Of a stretch of DNA of 40,434 bases, positions 26,700 through 34,765 are shown one piece after another (positions within the stretch are counted from its first letter, which is position 1; every line of letters begins with the position of its first letter). The position numbers were made by a program, and so were the translations under genes. The notes below the pieces were generated by a model that was not told the DNA's origin, did not search any database, and worked only from the letters and a program-made list of their open reading frames with translations. The stretch spans positions 1-40,434 of the forward strand of contig OMWZ01000017.1 in the NCBI GenBank assembly GCA_900314855.1, written 5' to 3'. This stretch comes from an uncultured Selenomonadales bacterium (GTDB lineage: Bacteria; Bacillota; Negativicutes; Acidaminococcales; Acidaminococcaceae).

Positions 26700-27839
26700 T
26701 CAATAAATGACCTTGTTGGCAATGACCAGACGCTGGATCTGGTTGGTGCCTTCGTAGATCTGCATGATCTTGGCGTCGCGCATGCGTTTTTCCGCCGGAT
26801 AATCCTTGGAGTAGCCGTAGCCGCCCATAATCTGGATGGCGTCCGTCGTGACTTCCATGGCCACGTCGGCAGCATAACACTTCGCCATGGCCGCTTCCTT
26901 CGTGAAGTTGACCCCTTCGTCACGAAGCCAGCAGGCCCGGTAGACGAGCAGGCGGGCCGCGTCGACTTTCATGGCCATATCGGCAATCATGGACTGGATC
27001 ATCTCAAAAGACGCGATAGGCTGGCCAAACTGATGGCGTTCCTTGGCATACGCCACGGCTTCGTCCAGGGCAGCCTGGGCCAGACCGACGGCTACGGCGC
27101 CGACAAAGGGACGGGCCGAGTCGAGGGTATTCATGGCGATGCGGAAGCCCTGGCCTTCCCGGCCGACACGGTATGCTTCCGGAATGACCACGTCTTCCAG
27201 GATCAGTTCGCACGTATTGGACGGGCGGATGCCCATCTTGTTTTCTTTCTTGCCGACCTTGAAGCCCGGCGTGTCGCGGGGCACGATGAAAGCCGTCAGG
27301 CCACGGATACCGCCGTCCTTGCGCGTGTTGGCGAAGACCAGATAGATATCGGCGATACCACCATTGGTGATAAAGGCCTTCGTCCCGTTCAGGGTATAGG
27401 TCTTGTCTTCCTTATTATGTACGGCACGAGTGGAAACACTGCCCGCGTCGGAGCCCGCACCGGGTTCCGTCAGCGCGAAGGCGGCCAGGCCGCCGTTGTT
27501 CAGCACGTCGCACCACATCTTTTTCTGTTCGTCATTGCCTGCCAGGAGGACGGGAGCCGTCGCCAGGGAATTGGCCGCCATGGAAGTGGCAACACCGGCG
27601 CAGCCTTTACCCAGTTCTTCGTAGATCGCGGCGACAGCCACACTGTCCAGGCCAGGTCCGCCGAATTCCTCAGGAACGATCACATTCAGAAGACCCATTT
27701 CTTCTGCCGTTTTGAACAACTCCGGCCTGGTGGCGTTCTCTTCGTCAAGTTCGCCGGCAATCGGGCTGATTTCCTTTTCTACAAACTCGCGCACCATCTG
27801 CTGCAGCTCGAGCTGGTCTTCGTTTAACGCAAAATTCAT
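26700..27839 (-). CDS. Acyl-CoA dehydrogenase, butyryl-CoA dehydrogenase type
   Basis: A 379-residue FAD enzyme closely following the short-chain acyl-CoA dehydrogenase pattern: ALTEPGAGSDAG and FITNGG for FAD and substrate binding, QIMGGYGYS, and IYEGTNQIQ with the catalytic glutamate. In anaerobic Negativicutes such enzymes reduce crotonyl-CoA to butyryl-CoA, commonly with EtfAB, but no etf, crotonase or thiolase gene is adjacent, so the chain length is inferred. AGGAGG lies 6 nt before the ATG at 27839; another ATG at 27845 overlaps that site. Monocistronic, with promoter 27921-27949. Confidence 0.92.
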   Translation of the reverse strand: MNFALNEDQLELQQMVREFVEKEISPIAGELDEENATRPELFKTAEEMGLLNVIVPEEFGGPGLDSVAVAAIYEELGKGCAGVATSMAANSLATAPVLLAGNDEQKKMWCDVLNNGGLAAFALTEPGAGSDAGSVSTRAVHNKEDKTYTLNGTKAFITNGGIADIYLVFANTRKDGGIRGLTAFIVPRDTPGFKVGKKENKMGIRPSNTCELILEDVVIPEAYRVGREGQGFRIAMNTLDSARPFVGAVAVGLAQAALDEAVAYAKERHQFGQPIASFEMIQSMIADMAMKVDAARLLVYRACWLRDEGVNFTKEAAMAKCYAADVAMEVTTDAIQIMGGYGYSKDYPAEKRMRDAKIMQIYEGTNQIQRLVIANKVIY

Positions 27840-27886
27840 GCTCATCCTCCTAGAACCTTCACCTGTTATACCGCGGCCTGCCGGGC

Positions 27887-27943
27887 AAAAAAACGGACCG
27901 GCGGGTCAAATGCTTTAAGTATTTTACCACAACTCCGCCGGTC
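27887..27943 (-). terminator. Probable terminator after glutamine synthetase
   Basis: GACCGGCGG (27943-27935) and CCGCCGGTC (27904-27896) can form a 9-bp stem with a 30-nt loop, followed by seven U. The loop contains the -10 of the next promoter. Confidence 0.5.
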
Positions 27944-27949
27944 TGACAA
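27921..27949 (-). promoter_or_regulatory. Promoter of the acyl-CoA dehydrogenase gene
   Basis: Minus-strand TTGTCA (27949-27944), 17 bp, TAAAAT (27926-27921) with a TGG extended element. It lies within the inverted repeat of the preceding terminator. Confidence 0.65.
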
Positions 27950-28018
27950 CTTGAATTTGTACTTGTAAACTACCCCCGCGGGACGCTTGTCCCCCGAATC
28001 GGCACGCCAGCCATGCCG

Positions 28019-29923
28019 TCAGTCCAGGATATTCTGGGCGTAATCATGGTAACGGCGCATCATTTCGTCCCGGAGCCGCTGCATTTCCAGGAATTTGTCC
28101 GACGCCTTGTCATAATCGCCGGCTTCCATGGCCTTGCGGATTTCCGTGAACACGCAAGATGTACGGGACGAATCCTTCGCCAATTTTTCCCGCACTTCCT
28201 GCACCTTCTTCCACTGCGCCTTGTCGTATGCCGTGGCCGTCTCCCCGTGCAGGGCCTTGCAGGCCATGACTTCGAGGCGCGTTTCCGGGATGAGCCGGTT
28301 CAGGATTTCCGTCTTCCAGCGGACCAAGGCCCCTTCCTCGAAGGAATCCAGGATGCGCTGCGTCAGGACGCCGCCCGCCAGGAGGACGGCCTTCTTTTCC
28401 GGATATTTTTCCCAGCCCTGCATGTTTTCCCATACCGTGGCCGGCGGTTCCCCGAAACATTTCTGCCGTTCTTCCGCCGTAAAATGCTCAAAGACATCCT
28501 GTTCCGTCCGGTACTCGCGGTCCCTCTCCAGATAGAATCCTTTCTGGCCGTACTTCTTGGAAATCTCTTTTTCCAGCTGTTTCAGCGTACGTCCGCTGGC
28601 AGCGCAGGCTTTCATGCCATCCAGGGCCGCCAGGTAGAAGGCGGCGATGGCGATGTATGTGTTCGTGTAGGGATTGGGCGAACGCATTTCGATGCGCGTG
28701 GCCAAGGGATTGTCGATATCCCGGATGAGGCCCGCCAGGATGGTCCGGTTCCGGGACGGCACTTCCGGCGACAGTCCTAGGGACGTGACGACGCAGACCG
28801 GCGCCTCAAAGCCCGGTTTCAGGCGGTTGAAGGCATCGCTCGTCGCCGAAATGAAGGGGTTCACGGCTTCGTAGTTCTTCAAAATCCCCATGAGGGCCCC
28901 GTAGCCCAGGGTGGACAGGAAATCCTTGTGCATGTCGCCGGGGGCAAAGAGATTGACCACGCGGCCGTCCTTCATCTTCGCCGCCAGGCCCACGTGGGTG
29001 TGTTCGCCGCTGCCGGCCACGCCCTGGATCGGCTTCGCCTGGAAGGAGACTTCCATCCCGTTCAGGCGGAACAATTCCTTGACGACGATGCGGGCGAGGA
29101 TTTCGTTGTCCGCCGTCTGGAGGCCCGTATTGAACTTCCAGTCCACCTCCAGCTGCTCGTTGATGTGGGTCATGTGGCCTGTCTCGTCGATCTGGCCCTT
29201 GACACCGCCACATTCCTTATGTCCCATTTCCGGTTTCAGGCCGTAAAGCTCCAGGGCTTCGATGGTCTGTTCCAGCGCCGTGCGGACATTGCCTCGTGTG
29301 CGCTGCCAGTACTGTTCCTGCATCACCTGGGACGAGGACAGGGCTTCAATGGGGGATTTTTCCCGCGGCGACTTGACCCAGAACTCCAGTTCCGTCGCCG
29401 TCGTGAAGTCCAAATGATCGATTTGGTCCACCTCGACGTGTTCCAGGCCCGGCAAATGGGGGTACTGTTTCAACAGGGCCAGGATTTCCTTTTCCACGTA
29501 GGACAGGGTTTTCTTCAGGAGAGAACGGGAATCGACAAAGGTATTGTTATGGACAAGGAAACACGGCAGGCGCAGCGTGCCGACAATTTTCCCCGTGCTT
29601 TCGTCCACGTGTTCATAGTTGTAATCCACGTACCAGTTGACGTCGCGGTCGACGGTCATGTCGACGCGGGCGTCGTTCAGCGTAGCAATGCCCGGCAGCA
29701 CGACGGAAGAGCCGTCTGTCTGGGCCGCGCTGCCATAGAGGAATTTATCCAGGTCGTGGAGGAAAATATTGATGGGAATCTTTTCGTCCGTATCATTGCC
29801 GGCCAGGTCCACGCCCATGAGGGACACGTACTGGATTTCCTTGTGATCCGACAGGATCTGCAACAGGGACTCCTTATTCTGCTGCTCCGGTTTGATGATA
29901 TACAGCAATGTGGATTTTTCCAT
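28019..29923 (-). CDS. glnA: Glutamine synthetase, long clostridial form
   Basis: A 634-residue glutamine synthetase with the long architecture common in clostridia (about 635 residues), not the 440-residue GlnA of Bacillus. Visible motifs are GVDLAGNDTDEKIPI, TELEFWVK, GVAGSGEHTHVGL (ammonia and ATP site), SRNRTIL and EMRSPNP. The last ~200 residues are a helical tail (TVWENMQGWEKY...RRYHDYAQNI) absent from short forms. It makes glutamine from glutamate, ammonia and ATP. The ribosome binding site is poor and a GGCGGC-AGC-GCCGCC hairpin lies just before the ATG. No glnR is near. Confidence 0.9.
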   Translation of the reverse strand: MEKSTLLYIIKPEQQNKESLLQILSDHKEIQYVSLMGVDLAGNDTDEKIPINIFLHDLDKFLYGSAAQTDGSSVVLPGIATLNDARVDMTVDRDVNWYVDYNYEHVDESTGKIVGTLRLPCFLVHNNTFVDSRSLLKKTLSYVEKEILALLKQYPHLPGLEHVEVDQIDHLDFTTATELEFWVKSPREKSPIEALSSSQVMQEQYWQRTRGNVRTALEQTIEALELYGLKPEMGHKECGGVKGQIDETGHMTHINEQLEVDWKFNTGLQTADNEILARIVVKELFRLNGMEVSFQAKPIQGVAGSGEHTHVGLAAKMKDGRVVNLFAPGDMHKDFLSTLGYGALMGILKNYEAVNPFISATSDAFNRLKPGFEAPVCVVTSLGLSPEVPSRNRTILAGLIRDIDNPLATRIEMRSPNPYTNTYIAIAAFYLAALDGMKACAASGRTLKQLEKEISKKYGQKGFYLERDREYRTEQDVFEHFTAEERQKCFGEPPATVWENMQGWEKYPEKKAVLLAGGVLTQRILDSFEEGALVRWKTEILNRLIPETRLEVMACKALHGETATAYDKAQWKKVQEVREKLAKDSSRTSCVFTEIRKAMEAGDYDKASDKFLEMQRLRDEMMRRYHDYAQNILD

Positions 29924-30040
29924 AGTTCCGGCGGCGCTGCCGCCTTACCCCCTTTTCTCACTCGAGAGCCGTACCAATCCTTTTCCCAATCGGGATTGCC
30001 TGAATCGGACGACAGATGCATAACACACAAGAATAGGTTT

Positions 30041-30069
30041 ATTGTATCATATCCGGGCCCGTTCGTACA
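30041..30069 (-). promoter_or_regulatory. Possible glnA promoter
   Basis: Minus-strand TGA-TACAAT (30046-30041), an extended -10, with a poor -35 TGTACG (30069-30064) at 17 bp. A leader of about 110 nt would follow, ending in the GC-rich hairpin before the start codon. Confidence 0.4.
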
Positions 30070-30080
30070 TAGCCGCTCCG

Positions 30081-31196
30081 TCAGGCGCACAAGACAAGCA
30101 AAATTTCCTCGAGTCGGCGGTATTGCTGCTCCAGGTCGCCGGCCTGTCCCATGGGAATGTCCATGGTCAGACGATCCAGCTGCCACAGGGCCCGTGTCAG
30201 CTGACGTTCTGTGTAGCGGGAGCCGTCGCGGCGCCACATATTCACGACGAAAGGCGATTTGCCCAGTTCCCGGGCAAGGGCCGGCGCGGACAGAGAGGCC
30301 AGCTCCTTGACACGGGCCAGGTTTCGCAGGCCTGCCGTCAGTTTCGCCAACAACAGGATCGGGGACACTTTACGTTTTTTCTGGTCCGCCAGGAGAAAGA
30401 GCAGTTCCCGGCCGTTTTTGGCGGCGATGGCGCGGTTCATGGCAAAGTTCCCCGCTTCGGGCAGGCCCGAAAAGAGGGCGGCCACATCGGCCGCGTCCCA
30501 TTCCTTGCGTTCCCCGGCAAAGAGGGCGATTTTCTCCACTTCTCCCTTTAAGATCAACAGGGGAGGTTCCTTGTCCGCCGTTTCCACATATTCCATGATG
30601 GCGCCCACCGCGTCCTGCGTAAAGCGGCCGCCGTACAAGGCCGCTTCCTTCTGGAGCCACGCCGGCAAGTATTTGGCCGTAATGGGATCGCAGGTCACGT
30701 AACACGTATGCTGCTTCAGGAACTTCGTCAAGGGCCGCCGCCCATCCAGTTTCTCCGCCTGGATCAGGACCGTGGCGAAATCGGGCACATCGGACAGGAT
30801 AGCCTGGAACCGCTCCTGCGGTGACAAATTCTCCGGCGCGGTCCCGGCGCCCCGCTTCTTCGGCCTCACCCCGTCTTTTTCCTTGCGCTGCGGCGGGTTG
30901 AGGAGCTGCGGGTCCGTCACGCGGACGACAACGCGGCCGCCGAAAAAAGGATAGGTGTTCAACTGGGTTTTCAGCTGCTGCAGGTCCGTCTTTTCCGCAA
31001 AGACGCTGACGTCCCGCTCCTCTTCGGGCACTCCGTCGAAGAGGACCTCCCACGCCTTGTCCAGGACCAGGTCCCGGTAGTAGGCTTCTTCCCCGACCAC
31101 GCACAGGACCGGGGGCACCGTATCCGCCGTCAGCTGGCGGACAAAGGCTTCCGGCGTCACCGGTCCCGACAGGGCGCCGCTTCGATTTCCTGCCAT
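30081..31196 (-). CDS. holA: DNA polymerase III subunit delta
   Basis: A 371-residue clamp-loader delta subunit, which opens the sliding clamp. The N-terminal PVLCVVGEEAYYRDLVLD, the middle YPFFGGRVVVRV and the helical C-terminal part with ILLLAKLTAGLRNLARVKEL are characteristic of HolA. A basic insertion around residues 100-125 (PPQRKEKDGVRPKKRGAGTA) is not typical. The ATG overlaps the comEC end by about 40 nt and has GGGAG upstream. comEC-holA is a widespread firmicute gene pair. Confidence 0.9.
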   Translation of the reverse strand: MAGNRSGALSGPVTPEAFVRQLTADTVPPVLCVVGEEAYYRDLVLDKAWEVLFDGVPEEERDVSVFAEKTDLQQLKTQLNTYPFFGGRVVVRVTDPQLLNPPQRKEKDGVRPKKRGAGTAPENLSPQERFQAILSDVPDFATVLIQAEKLDGRRPLTKFLKQHTCYVTCDPITAKYLPAWLQKEAALYGGRFTQDAVGAIMEYVETADKEPPLLILKGEVEKIALFAGERKEWDAADVAALFSGLPEAGNFAMNRAIAAKNGRELLFLLADQKKRKVSPILLLAKLTAGLRNLARVKELASLSAPALARELGKSPFVVNMWRRDGSRYTERQLTRALWQLDRLTMDIPMGQAGDLEQQYRRLEEILLVLCA

Positions 31197-33577
31197 GACT
31201 GTCTCCCTTCCGGGGCCCTGCCAAATCCGGCAATCCCCTCCTTCTGCTGTTTATAACTATACCATCGGCCGCCCGAATCGTCAAAAACGAAGCGGATGGC
31301 GCCTAGCCGGTCGGTCCGCAAAATTTCCGTGCCCGCCGCGTCCAATCGGGCCAGCGTTTCCGGCGCCGGATGGCCGTACCGGTTCCCCTCCCCGACGGAC
31401 ACGACGGCCCAGCGGGGGCAAAGGCGCGTCAGGAACTGCGGCGATGACGAAGACCGCGCCCCGTGGTGAGATACCTTCAGGATATCGCAAGGCCCCAACC
31501 AGGGCAGGGCGGCTTCTTCCGTATCCTGCCCGGCATCGCCGGGGAAAACGAAGGTCCGTTTCCCGACGCGGGCCGCCAAAATCAGGGACGCGGCATTCGT
31601 GTCCGTTTCCCCCATAGTACGCACGACGTCTTGCCCGCTCCCGTCCCCGGCCACGAAAAAGACAGCATCGCCCACGGTCCGGACCTCGCCGCGGCGCAGG
31701 CGGACGACCTTCACCGCCGGCGGCAGGCGGCGCAGGAAAAACGTCATGGCCTCTGTGTCAGCCCCCTGTCCTAGCCAGACCTGTTTTACCGGCATGGCGC
31801 CGACAATGGCGCAGGCGCCGCCGACGTGGTCAAAATCCCCGTGGCTCAAAACAAGGACATCCAGCCCTGTCAGCCCGTAAAACCGCAGGTAGGGCAGGAC
31901 GATATGCCGTCCCGTGTCATACCCCGGCAGCCCACCTGTATCCACCAGGACCGCGCGGCCGCCGGGCGTCCGCAGCAAAGCTGCGTCGCCCTGCCCCACA
32001 TCGAGGAAATGGACGTCCAGGGAATGGGGGCCGAAGCGGGCTGCCGCGAACGGCACGAGGAATACGGCGGCCAGGATAGCCAGCAGGACGCGCCGGACCC
32101 GTGTGGGAACGCGGACGCAAGACCCCACGTCGAAGAGCAGGGCCAGGCCTCCGTAATAGGCCAAGGAGCGGGGCCAGCCCCAGTCGGCAACCGTCACGAC
32201 GGCTCCCGGCAGGGCCGCGAGCCACCGGCCGGCCTGAAGGACACCGGCCAGAAGGAATTCCGACGGAACGGCCGCCGCCGCACACCAAGCCGGCGTCAGG
32301 GGAGACAAGAGCAGGACCGGCAGGAAGAGGAGCACGGCCAATTCCAGCGCCGGCACCAGGAGCAGGTTGCTCACTAGGGACAGGGGAACGACCTGGTGGA
32401 AGTACCAGACCAGGATTGGTACGGTGACGAGCTGGGCCGTCAAGGTCACGGCGAGCAGCGTCCGTACGGGAGCGGGACAGCCGTCGGGGAGCCACTCTTC
32501 CACGCGGGGACGAAGGACCAGCAGGCCCGCTACGGTGGCGAAGGACAGCTGAAACCCCACATCGACAAGCCACAAAGGCCGCCACAACAGCAGGAGCCAA
32601 GCCACCAGGACAAGGAGACGCAGGGGATCAGCCCGGCGTTCCCGCAAGCGTCCCCAAAGCAGGACCGAGGCCATGAGAACAGCCCGCAGGACAGCGGGGC
32701 GCAAGCCGCAGGCGACGGCATAGCCCGCCAGGAACAGCAGCAGGACCGCCGTCTTCCAGGGGCTCCGCCAACGGCGCAGGATCAGCCCGGCCACGGCCAG
32801 GAGCAAGGCCACATGAGTTCCCGATACGGCCAACAGGTGGGCCAGGCCGTTTTGGCGCAGCACTTCGGCATCTTCCTCGCGGACTCCTTCGTAGCCTCCG
32901 AGGACCATGCCCAAGAGCAGGGCACATTCGGGCCGCCGCAGGCGGCGCAGCAAGGCCGACTTTCCTTGCTGCACCGCCCCTTCCCCACGACACAGCAGGG
33001 ACGCCGCTGCCGGCAGGACCGTCCAATCGCCGGGGCGGACTGTCAGACGTCCGTACACCTGCCGGATCCGGGCGGCCAGGGCGCCGTTATCACAACCGGG
33101 ATTGGCGTGGAAAATCTGGGGACGCACCCTCCCGCGGACCTGCAGTTGTCGCGTCGTCAGGCTGTCCGGCGGCGGCAACTCCGCCGGCGTCCCGCGCAGG
33201 AACACCCGTACCCGCCCCGGCAGGGGCTGCCGCACCACCAGAGTTCCCGCCAGGCCCTGCTCCTTGTACGCCAGGGACGCCGGATCCCATTCCCCCGTCA
33301 GGACCTGTTCCCTGCCGTACTGCCGCTGCCAGGCCTGCCGCGCGGGCCCATCGGACGCTCCGGACAACAAACCGCCTGCCCCGGCGCACAGGAGCAGCAC
33401 GATCAGCAAGGGTTCCCGCTGCCGCCAGGCCAGCAACGCCGCCACGGCCAGGGCCGCGGCAGCGGCAGGTCCCCACAGGAAACGCGGGAGGGGGAAGATG
33501 CCCAGGATATCGCCCCCGCAAAAGAAACCGAACGCCGTGAAGAGAGTCGTCCGGAAGAAGAACGTCGTCCGCCCCAT
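31157..33577 (-). CDS. comEC: DNA internalisation protein ComEC/Rec2
   Basis: An 806-residue polytopic membrane protein forming the channel for single-stranded DNA in transformation. The N-terminal third has membrane helices and a soluble DUF4131-like segment; the Competence domain begins at MVLGGYEGVREEDAEVLRQN with GLAHLLAVSGTHV; about ten further membrane segments follow; the C-terminal metallo-beta-lactamase domain shows HFLDVGQGDA, LVDTGG and LSHGDFDHVGG. GGGAGG lies 7 nt before the ATG. The ATG directly follows the TGA of the phytase-like gene, so translation is likely coupled to it. Confidence 0.95.
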   Translation of the reverse strand: MGRTTFFFRTTLFTAFGFFCGGDILGIFPLPRFLWGPAAAAALAVAALLAWRQREPLLIVLLLCAGAGGLLSGASDGPARQAWQRQYGREQVLTGEWDPASLAYKEQGLAGTLVVRQPLPGRVRVFLRGTPAELPPPDSLTTRQLQVRGRVRPQIFHANPGCDNGALAARIRQVYGRLTVRPGDWTVLPAAASLLCRGEGAVQQGKSALLRRLRRPECALLLGMVLGGYEGVREEDAEVLRQNGLAHLLAVSGTHVALLLAVAGLILRRWRSPWKTAVLLLFLAGYAVACGLRPAVLRAVLMASVLLWGRLRERRADPLRLLVLVAWLLLLWRPLWLVDVGFQLSFATVAGLLVLRPRVEEWLPDGCPAPVRTLLAVTLTAQLVTVPILVWYFHQVVPLSLVSNLLLVPALELAVLLFLPVLLLSPLTPAWCAAAAVPSEFLLAGVLQAGRWLAALPGAVVTVADWGWPRSLAYYGGLALLFDVGSCVRVPTRVRRVLLAILAAVFLVPFAAARFGPHSLDVHFLDVGQGDAALLRTPGGRAVLVDTGGLPGYDTGRHIVLPYLRFYGLTGLDVLVLSHGDFDHVGGACAIVGAMPVKQVWLGQGADTEAMTFFLRRLPPAVKVVRLRRGEVRTVGDAVFFVAGDGSGQDVVRTMGETDTNAASLILAARVGKRTFVFPGDAGQDTEEAALPWLGPCDILKVSHHGARSSSSPQFLTRLCPRWAVVSVGEGNRYGHPAPETLARLDAAGTEILRTDRLGAIRFVFDDSGGRWYSYKQQKEGIAGFGRAPEGRQSWQEIEAAPCRDR

Positions 33578-34537
33578 TCAGCGTCCTCCCTGGTCCCCGC
33601 CGCGGGTCGCGAGCCATTGGCTCCACAGGAGGGGACGGGGCGTCCGTTGCCGGTACTGGACATAGCGGTGGAACTGCCTCAGCATCCTGGCCCGCGGGCC
33701 TTTGGACAGGTCGGCTCCGCCCAGGCCTTTCTGGCGGGCTATGGCTTGCTCCGCCGATTCGCCGGACCGGGCGAGCAGTTCCGTCAGGATCATGAACGTC
33801 GTCGTACGGCCGTGACCGGCGTGACAGTGGAAGTACAGCCAGCCCCGGTCTGCCGGCAGGCTGTCGTAGAACCGCAGAAAATCATCGACGGCCTGCGGCT
33901 CCGGCCAGACCATGTCCGTGGCGGCCACGCGGACGTAGCGAAAGCCGGCGGCCAGCGCCACCTGTTCTTCCGTCGCGTACTCCGTGACATGCAGGGACAG
34001 CGGTTTCAAGCCCAGGGACACATCGTGCTTGCCCATGGGCGTCACGACGACATCCGTGCCGACCGCGCCGGCCAGGCGATTTTTTTCGTCCTGTCGGATC
34101 GCCTCAGTGCCCTTGCCCTTGTTCAGGGCGTTCGCCGGGCCGTGCCAGCTCACGGGAAGGCCGTTCAAAAAGCCATGCGATTCCTGGCGCAGGTCCACAT
34201 CCCAGACCGTCACGGTCTCCAGGGCGCCGTAAGGGGCCAGACGCTCCCGAAGGGTCTGGAAGGCCTCCGGTGAAGGCTGGCTGCTGCCGGCCAGTTTCAG
34301 CTCCGCGTCGACGCGGAAATTGCGCAGGGTCCCGGCGCGCGGTTCAGCATCCAGGCGCCACTGGGGATCGTCCGTCCAGGGGGGCGCCGCCATCCCTGCC
34401 GGCTTTCCCTTCCCTCCCGGCAGGCCCGCCGTAGTTCCACAACCGGCCAGGGCCGCGGCCACGCAGCACAAGGCCAGCGCCACGGCCAGTAGCCGGGACG
34501 GGACAGTCCGAAGCCGCCACCACTCGATTACAGACAT
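33578..34537 (-). CDS. PTP-like phytase (inositol polyphosphate phosphatase) lipoprotein
   Basis: A 319-residue lipoprotein (lipobox LAGC, Cys33) followed by a cysteine-phytase domain. VWDVDLRQESHGFLNGLPVS (111-130) and RVAATDMVWPEP (203-214, general acid Asp208) match the Selenomonas ruminantium PTP-like phytase nearly residue for residue. The P-loop is HCHAGHGRT at 237-245; the well-studied enzyme has HCEAGVGRT, so both variable positions are histidines here. The family removes phosphates from phytate by a cysteine-phosphate intermediate. The ATG at 34537 follows AAAGGAGAGG. It abuts comEC (TGAATG), an unusual partner. Confidence 0.9.
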   Translation of the reverse strand: MSVIEWWRLRTVPSRLLAVALALCCVAAALAGCGTTAGLPGGKGKPAGMAAPPWTDDPQWRLDAEPRAGTLRNFRVDAELKLAGSSQPSPEAFQTLRERLAPYGALETVTVWDVDLRQESHGFLNGLPVSWHGPANALNKGKGTEAIRQDEKNRLAGAVGTDVVVTPMGKHDVSLGLKPLSLHVTEYATEEQVALAAGFRYVRVAATDMVWPEPQAVDDFLRFYDSLPADRGWLYFHCHAGHGRTTTFMILTELLARSGESAEQAIARQKGLGGADLSKGPRARMLRQFHRYVQYRQRTPRPLLWSQWLATRGGDQGGR

Positions 34538-34613
34538 CCTATCCTCTCCTTTGCGAATTGGTTTCTTCCATTGTATCGCCCACCGGGAAAAAGGCAACGG
34601 CCGGGCTTACATA

Positions 34614-34642
34614 TTTACAATTTTTCCGAAAGACTCTACAAT
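34614..34642 (+). promoter_or_regulatory. Promoter of the M20 amidohydrolase gene
   Basis: TTTACA (34614-34619), 17 bp, TACAAT (34637-34642). On the opposite strand TTGTAG (34641-34636), 18 bp, TAAATA (34617-34612) could serve the phytase-comEC-holA operon, so the two promoters may overlap. A 7-bp stem GCAAAAC/GTTTTGC (34661-34667 with 34697-34703) lies in the plus-strand leader. Confidence 0.6.
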
Positions 34643-34765
34643 GAGTATATCCCTACGAAAGCAAAACACTCTCCGGGCAGGCTGCATAAGCACTCGGTTT
34701 TGCGAATAAAATTCTATGAATAACGTTCCCGCGGGGAATAAATCAGTGAGTAAAGAAGGATCCCT

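Noticed and set aside
32396..34273. A 625-codon plus-strand frame
   Set aside because: Antisense shadow of comEC and the phytase-like gene; rich in repeats of Gln, Pro and Arg typical of shadow frames.
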